Below, one piece after another: positions 46,856 to 56,212 of a stretch of DNA of 58,703 nt. The number at the start of each line of letters is the position of its first letter. The stretch's first letter is position 1. A program made the translations under genes and the position numbers. The notes under the pieces are model-generated. The model was given only the letters and a program-made list of their open reading frames with translations. It ran no database searches and was not told where the DNA came from. Source of the stretch: Telmatospirillum sp. (GTDB lineage Bacteria; Pseudomonadota; Alphaproteobacteria; Rhodospirillales; Magnetospirillaceae); assembly GCA_009712185.1 (NCBI GenBank), contig WASQ01000002.1:23185-81887 (forward strand), written 5' to 3'.

Positions 46856-47263
46856 GTGCTCCGCTACATGCTCGATACCAATCTCTGCATCCGCGTCCTG
46901 CGTGACCGGCCGGCGGGCCTTCGGGAACGTTTCAACATCGAGGCCGCGTCGCTCTGCATTTCGACGATAACGTTGGCGGAATTGTTCTATGGTGCGGAGA
47001 GGTCAGTTAAGCCCGCCGAAAACCGGGCGCAGGTTGAGGCCTTCGCCGCACGGCTTGACCTGTTGCCGTTCGACCATGCGGCGGCTGCGCATTTCGCAGA
47101 TATAAGGGCCGATCTCGAACGGAAGGGGCAGGTCATCGGTCCTTACGATTTGATGATTGCCGGTCATGCGCGAAGCCTTGGACTGGTGGTGATTACAGGT
47201 AATCTCGGGGAGTTCAGGCGGGTCGATGGTTTGCGGTCGGAAGACTGGCTCGCCAATCCGTGA
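46856..47263 (+). CDS. vapC: VapC toxin, PIN-domain ribonuclease
   Basis: A 135-residue PIN protein. Acidic metal ligands appear in MLDTN (first D), STITLAELFYGAE (E), GPYDLMIAGHA (D) and the late GNLGEFRRV. It should cleave RNA, often initiator tRNA, when VapB is degraded. The start is taken as the GTG at 46856, just after the vapB stop; the ATG at 46868 would cut off the first strand. Confidence 0.88.
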   Translation: MLRYMLDTNLCIRVLRDRPAGLRERFNIEAASLCISTITLAELFYGAERSVKPAENRAQVEAFAARLDLLPFDHAAAAHFADIRADLERKGQVIGPYDLMIAGHARSLGLVVITGNLGEFRRVDGLRSEDWLANP

Positions 47264-47327
47264 GGTTCAATAAAACCGAAGTCCGCAGGCCTCTGCGCAA
47301 CCTGATGGAAGCGGCCCACGCCGGCAC

Positions 47328-48266
47328 CTATTGTCCGGCACTGTAGGGAAGCGCCACCCAGCGATAGCCCTCGGGGGCCGCCGCGACATGTCCCAGGCCG
47401 GGGAAGGAGATATGGGCGGCGCCCACCAGGATGCCGTCCCGGGCCGTCCGTTCCAGGAGCGCCTCGCGGGCCGCGGTCGCCGCCGCCCGGTCGACATCGT
47501 AGTCGATGGTCACGGCCGGATCGGCGAACTGTACCTCCGCCAGATGGATGGTGTCGCCCCACAACAGCAGGGTCTCTCCCTTGCTGTCGATCCGGTAGGC
47601 GGTATGGCCGGGGGTGTGGCCGTAGGATGGAACGGAGCGGATTCCCGGAAACAGTTCGGTTTCGCCGTCGAAGGTCCGGAGGCGCCCGGCCGCGACATAG
47701 GGGTCGAGAGTGGCGTGGGACTGGAGGATGGTCTGTGCCAGGGCCGGATGGGTTTTGATGGCGTCCGGCCCCAGCCAGAAATCGGCGTCGCGGCGGTCCA
47801 CATAGACGACGGCGTTGGCAAAGACCGGTTTTCCGCCGATGCTGAGGCCGCCGGAATGGTCGCCATGGATATGGGTCAGTAAAATCGCGTCGATCTGGTC
47901 GGGCCGGTATCCGGCCGCGGCGAGATTGGCGGTCAGCAATCCGCCCGATCGCGCGCCGAACAATTCGCCCGCGCCGGTATCGACCAGGATGAGATGGGCG
48001 CCGGTATTGATCAGGAAGCAGTTGATGGACAGCTCCAGGGGCAGGGGTTGATGGGCCTTCGCCAGGGCCTGCCGGATCTCCTCCGGCTTGCTCATGATCT
48101 CGTCGACCGGGCGTCTGGCCGTGCCGTCGGACAGGACTGTGACCTCGTCCGCGCCCAACATCAGCCGATAGAAGCCGGGAGCCTGGGTCCGCACCTGCGC
48201 CGGGGCGGCCTGGGCGCCGGCGATGCCGAACAGCAGCAGCACGAACAGACAGGGAATACGCAGCAT
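47328..48266 (-). CDS. Periplasmic metallo-beta-lactamase-fold hydrolase
   Basis: A 312-residue protein with a signal peptide (LRIPCLFVLLLFGIAGAQA, cleavage likely after AQA). The zinc motif is THIHGDHSGG, with further ligands in GHTPGHTAYR and the WGDTIH aspartate. Secreted proteins of this group are often quorum-quenching or lactonase-like, but the substrate is not inferable. CGGAGAAC lies upstream of the start at 48266. It is divergent from a LysR gene, which may regulate it. The 170-base gap between them holds no clear operator. Confidence 0.87.
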   Translation of the reverse strand: MLRIPCLFVLLLFGIAGAQAAPAQVRTQAPGFYRLMLGADEVTVLSDGTARRPVDEIMSKPEEIRQALAKAHQPLPLELSINCFLINTGAHLILVDTGAGELFGARSGGLLTANLAAAGYRPDQIDAILLTHIHGDHSGGLSIGGKPVFANAVVYVDRRDADFWLGPDAIKTHPALAQTILQSHATLDPYVAAGRLRTFDGETELFPGIRSVPSYGHTPGHTAYRIDSKGETLLLWGDTIHLAEVQFADPAVTIDYDVDRAAATAAREALLERTARDGILVGAAHISFPGLGHVAAAPEGYRWVALPYSAGQ

Positions 48267-48437
48267 GATCTGGTTCTCCGGATGGTCTCCGGTCCGCTCC
48301 CCGTCAGGATCGTCCCTTGGGAAATTGGGCCGGAATGGCGTCCAGTGAGACGCTAATGGATCGTCATTGCCTTGATTAGTCATGAAAATCGGTAAAGACT
48401 GGGCCATTTATGGAACAATAATCGGGGATCTGGTGCC

Positions 48438-49355
48438 ATGGCGGTGGATCCGGGCGACGCCCTGGCGTTCGTGACCGTCGTGCGGGAAGGCGGTTTTACC
48501 GCGGCGGCGCGCAAGATGCGGGTGCCGAAAACCACGCTCAGCCGGCGCGTCCGGGTCCTGGAGGCGGCGCTGGGCGTTCGTCTGCTGAACAGGACGACGC
48601 GCCGTCTGGCTCTGACCGAGGCGGGAACGATCTATTTCCGTCATTGCGATCCCCTCGCGCGGGGGTTCGCCGACGCCGAAGCCGCTGTCGGGCAATTGCT
48701 CGGGGCGCCGCGCGGCTGGCTCAGGATCACCGCGCCGCAGTCGCTGGTGGAAAATCTGCTGTCGGAGGTCATTGCCGATTTTCTGGTCCTCTATCCCGAC
48801 ATTCGGGTCGATCTTTCGCTCAGCCACCAGCCGGAGGACATCGTGGCACGCGGTCAGGATATCGCCCTGCGGATGGGGCCGGTGTCCGACACATCGCTGG
48901 CGGCCCGGCGGCTGGCCGTCTTTCCCAATCGCGTCTATGCGGCGCCGGCCTATCTCGCCCGGTGGGGACAGCCGGAGCATCCGGGCGACCTGATCTCGCA
49001 TCGCGCGCTGGCGACCCGGGTCGCTGTCCGCGGGGGCGGATATGCCTGGCCGATGCGCGCCGGGCCAACGGCTTTGGCGGATTTTCCCGTCGATCCGGTG
49101 ATGGTGGCCGACGATCCCGAAGTTCTGAAAGCGCCCTTGCTGGCGGGCCTCGGGCTGATGATGGCGACGGACCTGATCATGCGCCGGCTGGTAGCCGGGG
49201 GACAGGTCCGGCCGGTCCTGGACGGCTGGGTGGGGCGTTGTCCGGAATTGCATGCGATCTTTCCGCAAGGTCCGGTTCAGCCGCCGAAACTTCGAGCCTT
49301 TGTCGACTTCCTGGTCGCAAGGCTGGGAGTCAGGACCTTGCCAATTCTTGCCTGA
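48438..49355 (+). CDS. LysR-family transcriptional regulator
   Basis: A 305-residue LysR regulator. The N-terminal helix-turn-helix reads VVREGGFTAAARKMRVPKTTLSRRVRVLEAALG with LLNRTTRRLALTEAG after it; the rest is the substrate-binding fold. It is of the subgroup common next to oxidoreductases or hydrolases. It is divergent from the metallo-hydrolase gene and may control it. Inducer unknown. Confidence 0.9.
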   Translation: MAVDPGDALAFVTVVREGGFTAAARKMRVPKTTLSRRVRVLEAALGVRLLNRTTRRLALTEAGTIYFRHCDPLARGFADAEAAVGQLLGAPRGWLRITAPQSLVENLLSEVIADFLVLYPDIRVDLSLSHQPEDIVARGQDIALRMGPVSDTSLAARRLAVFPNRVYAAPAYLARWGQPEHPGDLISHRALATRVAVRGGGYAWPMRAGPTALADFPVDPVMVADDPEVLKAPLLAGLGLMMATDLIMRRLVAGGQVRPVLDGWVGRCPELHAIFPQGPVQPPKLRAFVDFLVARLGVRTLPILA

Positions 49356-49409
49356 TCATCCAGATTTTGATGCCGGGACGACAGTCGTTCCCTGTGACCG
49401 GAGGGATGT

Positions 49410-50387
49410 TTGAACGCGATGACCCATGGGGATGCCCGTCCCGGACCCGAAGACGGGATTGAGGTCGGGGCCGGGCCGACGGGGCTGGCCGCGCTGGTCC
49501 GCATGATCGGGCGCCATGCCGGTGAGGACGGAGCCCATCCGACCGCGATTCCCCGACTTTTCCTGCATCGCGAATCGCAGCCGACGCCGCCGGCGCATCT
49601 GATCTATGAACCCTGTGTCTGCTTCGTGGCGTCCGGTCGCAAGCAGCTTCTGGTCGGTGACGAGGTTTATGCCTACGACCCTGAACACTATCTCGTGGTG
49701 TCGGTCGATATTCCGGTTCTGGCGCGGGTGGCCGACGCGTCGTCCCGGGATCCGCTTTTGTGCGTCCGCCTGGAGCTTGATCCCGCCGTCATCGGCGCGT
49801 TGATGCTGGATGGTCGAATTCCCCGGGCGGACCGCGAACAGACGGGGCTGGCGTTATCGGTCAGCCGGATGACGCCGGACCTCGTCGATGCCTGTTGCCG
49901 GTTGATGCGCCTGCTGGACAGTCCGCGCGACATTCCGGTGCTGGCCCCCATGATCGAGCGGGAAATCCTTTACCGGCTGCTGCTGGGCGAGCAAACCGCC
50001 CGGATGACGCAGATCGCCTTCGCGGACAGCCGGCTGCAACAGATCAACCGGGCCATTGCCCTGATCAAGGCCGGGTTCCGCGAGCCCATCTGCGTCACCG
50101 AACTGGCCTCCGTCGCCGGCATGAGCCGGTCCGCGTTGCACCATCATTTCCGGTCCGTCACCGGCCAGACCCCGCTTCAGTATCAAAAGCAGCTCCGTCT
50201 CCAGGAGGCGCGGCGCCTGATGCTGGGGCAGACCATGGACGCGGCCATGGCCGGCCATCTGGTCGGTTATGAAAGCCCGTCGCAGTTCAGCCGGGAATAC
50301 CGGCGCCTGTTCGGCGCGCCGCCGCTTCAGGATATCGCGGCATTGCGGGCATTCGACGCGCGGACGGACGACGGCCGGGCGGCCTGA
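49410..50387 (+). CDS. AraC-family regulator with AraC_N domain (YqhC-like)
   Basis: A 325-residue regulator. Residues about 40-200 are the AraC_N type cupin (HLIYEPCVCFVASGRKQLLVGDEV, YLVVSVDIPVLARV), followed by two helix-turn-helices (VTELASVAGMSRSALHHHF and GYESPSQFSREYRRLFG). In E. coli the related YqhC activates yqhD, an iron alcohol dehydrogenase; here such a gene lies 800 bases downstream, which suggests a similar aldehyde-responsive circuit. The start is uncertain: TTG at 49410 has GGAGGG 5 bases upstream, ATG at 49419 is further away. Confidence 0.88.
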   Translation: MNAMTHGDARPGPEDGIEVGAGPTGLAALVRMIGRHAGEDGAHPTAIPRLFLHRESQPTPPAHLIYEPCVCFVASGRKQLLVGDEVYAYDPEHYLVVSVDIPVLARVADASSRDPLLCVRLELDPAVIGALMLDGRIPRADREQTGLALSVSRMTPDLVDACCRLMRLLDSPRDIPVLAPMIEREILYRLLLGEQTARMTQIAFADSRLQQINRAIALIKAGFREPICVTELASVAGMSRSALHHHFRSVTGQTPLQYQKQLRLQEARRLMLGQTMDAAMAGHLVGYESPSQFSREYRRLFGAPPLQDIAALRAFDARTDDGRAA

Positions 50388-50408
50388 GCCGGGGTATGAA
50401 TTTTTTAG

Positions 50409-50423
50409 TAGACGACCGGTCTA
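50409..50423 (+). promoter_or_regulatory. TetR operator upstream of the tetR gene
   Basis: TAGAC-GACCG-GTCTA is a perfect-arm 15-bp palindrome 20 bases before the tetR start codon. Two variant copies occur before the iron alcohol dehydrogenase gene, so it is probably the autoregulatory site. Confidence 0.72.
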
Positions 50424-50443
50424 TTTGTGATATTGTCGCCGCC

Positions 50444-51052
50444 ATGAAAACCTCGCATCCGTCCACCGACGTCCGTCACCATATTCTGGAAACCGCGCAG
50501 CGCCTGATGGGGCAGCGGGGATTCACGGCTGTCGGTCTCAGCGAACTGCTGAAGGCGGCCGATGTTCCGAAAGGGTCCTTCTATCATTACTTCGAATCGA
50601 AGGAAGTGTTCGGAGAGGCCCTTCTGGAGAATTATTTCGCCATCTACCAGGAGAACCTGAACGCCATGCTGGCGCCTGGGAAAGGGTCGGCGGCCGAGCG
50701 GCTGATGTCCTACTGGTCCTTGTGGAGCGAAACCCAGGCCAGCCACGACCCCGACGGGAAATGCCTGGCCGTGAAGCTGGGGGCGGAGGTCTGCGACCTG
50801 TCCGATGCCATGCGGAGCGCGTTGCAACGCGGAATGCAGGGCATCATCGGCCGGCTGGCCCGCGCCATTGGCGAAGGGCAGGCGGACGGATCGCTGATGG
50901 CCGCCGAAAAGCCGGATGCTTTGGCTGAAACGCTTTATTTCCTGTGGCTTGGGGCCTCTCTGATGGCAAAGGTGTCCCATGACCGGATGCCGATGATCCG
51001 GGCCCTTGCCACCACCCGCCGCCTGCTGGGAATTTCCGGCCCCGACGCCTGA
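50444..51052 (+). CDS. TetR/AcrR-family regulator of the aldehyde operon
   Basis: A 202-residue TetR protein. HHILETAQRLMGQRGFTAVGLSELLKAADVPKGSFYHYFESKEVF is the DNA-binding head, split here only for description; the remainder is helical with one cysteine pair region (GKCLAVKLGAEVCDL). Members with this head and tail include NemR-type electrophile sensors that react through cysteines. The start at 50444 fits the family and lies just after its operator. It probably represses itself and the downstream adh operon. Confidence 0.88.
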   Translation: MKTSHPSTDVRHHILETAQRLMGQRGFTAVGLSELLKAADVPKGSFYHYFESKEVFGEALLENYFAIYQENLNAMLAPGKGSAAERLMSYWSLWSETQASHDPDGKCLAVKLGAEVCDLSDAMRSALQRGMQGIIGRLARAIGEGQADGSLMAAEKPDALAETLYFLWLGASLMAKVSHDRMPMIRALATTRRLLGISGPDA

Positions 51053-51143
51053 TTCCGACGCTTGATCCCGGCCCGCCGGGCCGGGCGGACAGTGGCTTGG
51101 GGGCGAATATCCAGTCAGGGCGCCCTTGTCTGTGATTGCAATA

Positions 51144-51176
51144 GAGACGACCGGTCTACTCTAGTCGACCGGTCTA
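51144..51176 (+). promoter_or_regulatory. Tandem TetR operators upstream of adh
   Basis: GAGACGACCGGTCTA (51144-51158) and TAGTCGACCGGTCTA (51162-51176) each differ by one base from the tetR site TAGACGACCGGTCTA. They are 18 bp apart and end 14 bases before the alcohol dehydrogenase start. Confidence 0.72.
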
Positions 51177-51190
51177 ATAGGGAGATCGTC

Positions 51191-52345
51191 ATGCAGTCTT
51201 TCGAGTTTTATAATCCGACCCGGATTGTGTTCGGCCCGGGAACCGTCCCCCGGCTGGACGATCTGGTTCCGGCCGAGGCACGGGTCCTGGTGCTGCTGGG
51301 CGGCAGCAGCGCCCGCAAGAACGGAACGCTGGAGGAGGTGAGGACCGCGCTGGGTGCGCGCGAGGTGGTCCTGTTCGAGGGGATCGAGCCGAACCCCACT
51401 TACGAGACTCTGATGCGGGCCGTGACGCTGGTCCGGGAACGGGGGATCGATTTCCTGCTCGCGGTGGGCGGCGGTTCCGTCATCGACGGCACCAAATTCG
51501 TCGCCGCCGCCGCCCTGTTCGACGGCGATCCCTGGACCATTCTGGAAAGCTTCGGCCAGGCGGTGACGAAGGCTCTGCCGTTCGGTTGCGTGCTCACCCT
51601 GCCGGCGACCGGATCGGAAATGAACAATGGGGCGGTCATCACCCGCCGCGAGACGGTCGCAAAGCTGCCCTTCCTCAGCCCCCATGTCTTTCCCCGGTTC
51701 TCGATCCTCGATCCCGACAAGACGCGGACGCTTCCGGTTCGCCAGCTCGTCAACGGCGTCGTCGACGCGTTCGTTCATGTGATCGAGCAGTATCTCACCT
51801 TTCCCGCCGGCGCCGTCCTGCAGGACCGGTTCGCCGAAGGCCTGTTGCAGACCCTGATCGGGATCGGGCCGGACATGCCGGGAGATCCCGGCGATGACGC
51901 CCGCGGCGCGCTGATGTGGGCCGCGACCCTGGCCTTGAACGGGCTGATCGGCGCCGGGGCGCCGCAGGACTGGTCGACCCATATGATCGGCCACGAACTG
52001 ACCGCGCTTCGCGGTATCGACCATGCCAGGACCCTGGCGGCCATCCTGCCGGCCAATCTCCGGGTCCGTCGCGACGCCAAGCGGGCGAAGCTTCTGCAAT
52101 ACGCGGCCCGGGTCTGGGGCATCACCGATGGTCCGGAAGACCGGCGGATCGATCTCGCCATCGAACGGACGCGCGCCTTTTTCGAAAGCCTGGGAGTCGA
52201 GACCCGGCTGTCCAGTCTGGGGGTTCCCGCATCGGACATCGATGTCCTGGTCGGTCAGCTTGAGGCCCATGGCATGACAGCCCTGGGGGAGAGCCATGAC
52301 GTCACCCCCGCCCTCAGCCGCCAAATTCTGGAAACCGCTTTTTGA
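51191..52345 (+). CDS. Iron-containing alcohol dehydrogenase, YqhD-like
   Basis: A 384-residue group III alcohol dehydrogenase. FYNPTRIVFGPGTVPRLDDLV is the typical start, GGGSVIDGTKF binds the nucleotide and DWSTHMIGHELTALRGIDHARTLA holds the metal-binding histidines. It likely reduces aldehydes with NADPH, as YqhD does for toxic short-chain aldehydes. AGGGAG precedes the start. First gene of an operon with DJ-1/PfpI, DUF1330 and aldehyde dehydrogenase genes under TetR operators. Confidence 0.92.
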   Translation: MQSFEFYNPTRIVFGPGTVPRLDDLVPAEARVLVLLGGSSARKNGTLEEVRTALGAREVVLFEGIEPNPTYETLMRAVTLVRERGIDFLLAVGGGSVIDGTKFVAAAALFDGDPWTILESFGQAVTKALPFGCVLTLPATGSEMNNGAVITRRETVAKLPFLSPHVFPRFSILDPDKTRTLPVRQLVNGVVDAFVHVIEQYLTFPAGAVLQDRFAEGLLQTLIGIGPDMPGDPGDDARGALMWAATLALNGLIGAGAPQDWSTHMIGHELTALRGIDHARTLAAILPANLRVRRDAKRAKLLQYAARVWGITDGPEDRRIDLAIERTRAFFESLGVETRLSSLGVPASDIDVLVGQLEAHGMTALGESHDVTPALSRQILETAF

Positions 52346-52375
52346 CCGTTTCCCGTGTGAAAAGGAGTTCCCGAG

Positions 52376-53053
52376 ATGAAAATACTTGTTGTCCTGACGT
52401 CCCATGACCGCCTGGGCGATACCGGAGAAAAGACCGGGTTCTGGCTGGAGGAGCTGGCCGCGCCCTACTACGTCTTCAAAGACGCCGGGGCTGAGGTGGT
52501 TCTGGCGTCGCCCGGGGGGGGGCGGGCGCCCCGGGCTCCCAAAAGCGGCCTTGCCGACTTTCAGACCGGGGCGACACGCCGTTTCGACGCCGATCCGGCG
52601 GCCGGGGCCGCTTTGGCCGCGACGCGGCGGCTGGCCGGCGTCTCCCTCGCCGGTTTCGACGCCCTGTTCTTTCCGGGCGGGCATGGTCCGCTTTGGGATC
52701 TGGCGGAGGATCCGGCCTCGATCGCCCTGATCGAGGCTGCCGTCCGGGATGGTGTGCCGGTCGGCGCGGTGTGCCACGCGCCTGGCGTGTTCCGTCATGC
52801 CAAAGCGGCGGACGGGCAGCCTCTGGTCCGGGGGCGGTCTGTCACCGGCTTTTCCAATTCCGAGGAGGACGCTGTCGGTCTGACCGCCGTGGTGCCGTTT
52901 CTCGTCGAGGACATGCTGAAGGGCCATGGCGCCCGTTATTCCAAAGGGGCCGACTGGCAGCCCTATGTCGTCGAGGACGGTCGCCTGATCACCGGCCAGA
53001 ACCCGGCATCCTCGGAGGCGACGGCCCAGGCTCTGCTCCGGCAACTGCGCTGA
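52376..53053 (+). CDS. DJ-1/PfpI-family (class I amidotransferase-like) protein
   Basis: A 225-residue protein of the DJ-1/PfpI superfamily, HchA-like subgroup. The nucleophile elbow reads GAVCHAPGVF (Cys about residue 137), FFPGGHGPLWDL provides the oxyanion glycines, and TGFSNSEEDAVGL is the family's lid motif. Relatives act as glyoxalase III or chaperones against reactive carbonyls, in line with its operon. AAGGAG lies 9 bases before the start. Confidence 0.9.
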   Translation: MKILVVLTSHDRLGDTGEKTGFWLEELAAPYYVFKDAGAEVVLASPGGGRAPRAPKSGLADFQTGATRRFDADPAAGAALAATRRLAGVSLAGFDALFFPGGHGPLWDLAEDPASIALIEAAVRDGVPVGAVCHAPGVFRHAKAADGQPLVRGRSVTGFSNSEEDAVGLTAVVPFLVEDMLKGHGARYSKGADWQPYVVEDGRLITGQNPASSEATAQALLRQLR

Positions 53054-53267
53054 GGCCGGCAACGGCCGCCCCATTCCACAGCCGGTCCGGTCCCCGGGGC
53101 TTGTCGCGGAAAAAATCGCTTCAAGTTCCAGGTTTTTCAATTCTGGGGTTTTCAGTCCCGGGGTTTCGTGTGGCGCTTCCGCTCCGTTCCGGCGGGTTCG
53201 GACGCCGCTCAGGTTTTAAAGGCCTGCGGATCCATTCACGGATCAACAGGCCACAAGGAGAGACACC

Positions 53268-53600
53268 ATGGCCGCATATGTCGTTTTCCTGCGGGAGGAA
53301 ACAACCGACCCGGAGGAGTTGCATCGTTATCGCGAACTGGCGTCACGGGCGCGCGACGGGCACGACCTGACGCCCGTGGCCTATTACGGCGATCTGGAGG
53401 TGTTGGAGGGGCCGTCCTTCGAGGGTGCGGTGATCCTTCGCTTTCCCGATGCCGATGCGGCCAGGGCCTGGTATCGCAGCCCGGCCTATCAGGACGCGAT
53501 GCGCCACCGCGTCGCCGGATCCCGGTCCCGGGCATTTCTGATCGAGGGCGTCCCGGACGCCACCTCCACCCATCCGTCCCAATCCCCCAGCCGGTCCTGA
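53268..53600 (+). CDS. DUF1330 domain protein
   Basis: A 110-residue ferredoxin-like-fold protein of the DUF1330 family (AAYVVFLREETTDPEELHRY, GAVILRFPDADAARAWYRSPAYQ). The W-Y-x-S-x-x-Y motif is diagnostic. Biochemical role unknown; the dimeric alpha-beta barrel fold is used by many small-molecule enzymes. AAGGAG precedes the start. The 214 bases between this gene and the DJ-1 gene show no clear element. Confidence 0.9.
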   Translation: MAAYVVFLREETTDPEELHRYRELASRARDGHDLTPVAYYGDLEVLEGPSFEGAVILRFPDADAARAWYRSPAYQDAMRHRVAGSRSRAFLIEGVPDATSTHPSQSPSRS

Positions 53601-53618
53601 CGACCAGGGAGCAGCACA

Positions 53619-55010
53619 ATGGCTTACCAAAGTATCAATCCCTACAATGGGGAACTGTTGCAGATTTTTCCTGACGCCACCGACGCCGAAGTCGCCCGGG
53701 CCATCGACGACGCCCATCGGGCGTTTCTGTCCTGGCGCGGAACAGCCTTCGCGGAGCGCGGCGCCATCCTTCAGCGGGCCGCGGGGCTTCTGCGCGAGCG
53801 GGCCGACCGCTATGCCCGGATCCTGACGCTGGAAATGGGCAAGAGGATCGGGGAGGCTTTGGCCGAGGTGGAGATCTCGGCCGGGATTTTCGACTATTAC
53901 GCCCGCCATGCCGAAACCCTCCTGGCGCCGGAAAAGCTGCCGGTCGCCGATCCGTCGGAGGGTGACGCCATGCTGGTCCATGAGCCGCTGGGCGTGATCC
54001 TTGCCATCGAGCCCTGGAATTTTCCCTTTTATCAGGTGGCGCGCATCCTGGCCCCGCAACTGGCGGCGGGAAACACGATGTTGCTGAAGCATGCCTCCAA
54101 CGTTCCGCAAAGCGCGGCGGCCTTCGAAAAACTGATGCGGGATGCCGGTCTGCCGGCCGGGGCGTTCCGCAATCTCTACGCCACCCGCCACCAGATCGAG
54201 ACCATCCTGAACGACCCGCGCGTCCATGGCGTGGCCCTGACCGGATCGGAAGGGGCCGGGGCGGTCGTCGCCGCCCAGGCCGGCAGGGCGCTCAAGAAAT
54301 CGACGCTGGAGCTGGGTGGCGCCGACGCCTTTGTGGTCCTGGAGGATGCCGATCTCGGCAAGACGGCCAACTGGGCGGTGTTCGGCCGCCATTGGAACGC
54401 CGGTCAGGTCTGCATCTCGTCCAAGCGTCTGATCGTCGTCGATGCGGTTTATGACGCCTTCCTCAGCCGCTATACCGAGGGTGTCGCCGCCTTGCGGGCC
54501 GGTGATCCCTTCGATCCCGCCACCACCCTGGCCCCGCTGTCGTCGCGGCAGGCGGCCGACGAACTCCGTGAAAAGATCCAGGAGGCGGTTCTGCACGGCG
54601 CCACCGCCACCGAGGTCGGCCCCAAGGTTCCGGACGCGGGCGCCTTTCTTCAGCCGACCCTGCTGACCGATGTCGCTCCCGGCAATCCCGCCTATCACCA
54701 GGAATTCTTCGGGCCGGTCTCGATGATCTTCCGCGCCAGGGACGAGGATGACGCGATCCGCATCGCCAATGATTCGCCCTTCGGTCTCGGCGGGTCCGTG
54801 TTCACCGCCGATGCGGCCCGGGGCGCCCGGGTGGCCCGCCGGATCTCCACCGGCATGGTGTTCGTCAATCATCCGACGTCGGCCAAGGCCGATCTGCCCT
54901 TCGGCGGAATTCGCCGGTCCGGTTACGGCCGGGAACTGATCGGGCTCGGCCTCAAGGAGTTCGTCAACACCAAGCTGATCGACATCGTCGACATCGACGC
55001 GCCGTTCTGA
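53619..55010 (+). CDS. NAD(P)-dependent succinate-semialdehyde-type dehydrogenase
   Basis: A 463-residue aldehyde dehydrogenase. EPWNFPFYQVARILAPQLAAGN binds the cofactor, LELGGADAFVVLEDADL carries the general-base glutamate and NAGQVCISSKRLIV the catalytic cysteine (about residue 261). The PFGGIRRSGYGRELIGLG end is typical of the SSADH group. With the alcohol dehydrogenase it would oxidise aldehydes in the same stress or catabolic pathway. Last gene of the operon; a hairpin at 55191-55210 follows. Confidence 0.92.
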   Translation: MAYQSINPYNGELLQIFPDATDAEVARAIDDAHRAFLSWRGTAFAERGAILQRAAGLLRERADRYARILTLEMGKRIGEALAEVEISAGIFDYYARHAETLLAPEKLPVADPSEGDAMLVHEPLGVILAIEPWNFPFYQVARILAPQLAAGNTMLLKHASNVPQSAAAFEKLMRDAGLPAGAFRNLYATRHQIETILNDPRVHGVALTGSEGAGAVVAAQAGRALKKSTLELGGADAFVVLEDADLGKTANWAVFGRHWNAGQVCISSKRLIVVDAVYDAFLSRYTEGVAALRAGDPFDPATTLAPLSSRQAADELREKIQEAVLHGATATEVGPKVPDAGAFLQPTLLTDVAPGNPAYHQEFFGPVSMIFRARDEDDAIRIANDSPFGLGGSVFTADAARGARVARRISTGMVFVNHPTSAKADLPFGGIRRSGYGRELIGLGLKEFVNTKLIDIVDIDAPF

Positions 55011-55190
55011 CCCTGACCGGTGTGGTGAAAAGCCGGAGGACGTGGGCGGGGGGCATCCCGTCCATGGCCGGGTTCAACAACGGATTGCCCGGCTTCCCGA
55101 CGACGTCGGCGCCGGCGTCCGGGGGGGTGAAAAAAAAGCAGTGGCGCAGGCCTCCGCGCCTGTGCTCAGGCGGAGCCGAAATTCAGAAAT

Positions 55191-55210
55191 TCCGCCGCTG
55201 TCGCGGCGGA
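55191..55210. terminator. Hairpin between convergent aldehyde dehydrogenase and cyclase genes
   Basis: TCCGCCGC and GCGGCGGA pair around a TGTC loop. Just beyond lies a G-rich tract with a run of 12 G at 55215-55226. The rest of the 281-base convergent gap is low complexity without a gene. Confidence 0.5.
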
Positions 55211-55291
55211 GGGCGGGGGGGGGGGGCGGGCCGCAGGTGGGGGGGCGGGGACGACTCCGGCGGGGACGCCGGAGCCACTGGTGGCCTTCCG

Positions 55292-56107
55292 TCACACGCT
55301 CTCCCGTCCGCTGGCCGGGGCCTCCTCGATGATCGCGACGGCCCGGGTCCAGCCGGCGGATGCTCCCCGGATCTTGTGGGGAAAACAGGACACAAGGAAC
55401 CCGTCCGGGGGAAGCGTCTCCAGGTTGTGGAGCTTTTCCAGATGGCAATAGCCGATGTCGCGGCCCGCCCGGTGCCCTTCCCAGATCAGGCCGGGATCGC
55501 CGGTTTGGGCGAATTCGCGCGCCGTGTGGACGAAGGGCGCGTCCCAGCTCCAGCCATCGGTTCCCGTCACGCGGACGCCGCTTTCCAACAGGAACAGGGT
55601 GGCCTCCCGGCCCATCCCGCAGCCGGCGGCGACGTATCCGGGATCGCCATAAAGACGGCCGGCGCGCGTGTTGACCAGCACGATCTCAAGCGGTTTCAGG
55701 ACATGGCTGATACGGTCCAGCTCCGTCCGGACATCCGCGACGGTCGCCACATAGCCGTCGCCGAAGCCGGTGAAATCCAGTTTGACGCCCGGCTGGAAAC
55801 ACCACTCCAGCGGCACCTCGTCAATGGTGGCGGCCCGCTCCGCGCGTCCCGACGCCCGGTTCATGGTGCTGTGAAAATGGTAGGGGGCGTCGAGATGGGT
55901 GCCGTTGTGGGTGCTGAGTTGGACGAATTCGATCGCCCAGCCTTCGCCGTCGGGCAGATCGTCCGTCGTCAGTCCGGGGAAAAAGGACAGGATCTGATCG
56001 ACGGTCGCATGATGGTCGAGATAGCGAATCCTGGGGCCGAAGCCGGGAGGGTCGGACAGAACGTCGTTTTCGAGGGGAATCGACAGATCGACGAATCGGC
56101 GGGGCAT
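55292..56107 (-). CDS. Cyclase-family (kynurenine formamidase-like) hydrolase
   Basis: A 271-residue metal-dependent hydrolase of the cyclase/KynB fold. The metal motif H-x-G-T-H-x-D-x-P is [14 protein letters not shown] (about residue 67-78). ITGTDGW-type and [16 protein letters not shown] sequences are as in the longer bacterial cyclase proteins. It hydrolyses or isomerises cyclic amides or esters in relatives; substrate unknown. It is transcribed leftward, away from the AcoR-like gene. Confidence 0.87.
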   Translation of the reverse strand: MPRRFVDLSIPLENDVLSDPPGFGPRIRYLDHHATVDQILSFFPGLTTDDLPDGEGWAIEFVQLSTHNGTHLDAPYHFHSTMNRASGRAERAATIDEVPLEWCFQPGVKLDFTGFGDGYVATVADVRTELDRISHVLKPLEIVLVNTRAGRLYGDPGYVAAGCGMGREATLFLLESGVRVTGTDGWSWDAPFVHTAREFAQTGDPGLIWEGHRAGRDIGYCHLEKLHNLETLPPDGFLVSCFPHKIRGASAGWTRAVAIIEEAPASGRESV

Positions 56108-56212
56108 GGCGGCTTGTCCCTTTCATGGAGAGGTTCCATCCATTGTCACTCTTGTGAAAGAGGGATCTTCCCGTTCAGATTGCAAGCCGACCTGTCACCG
56201 TACGGTTGAAAA

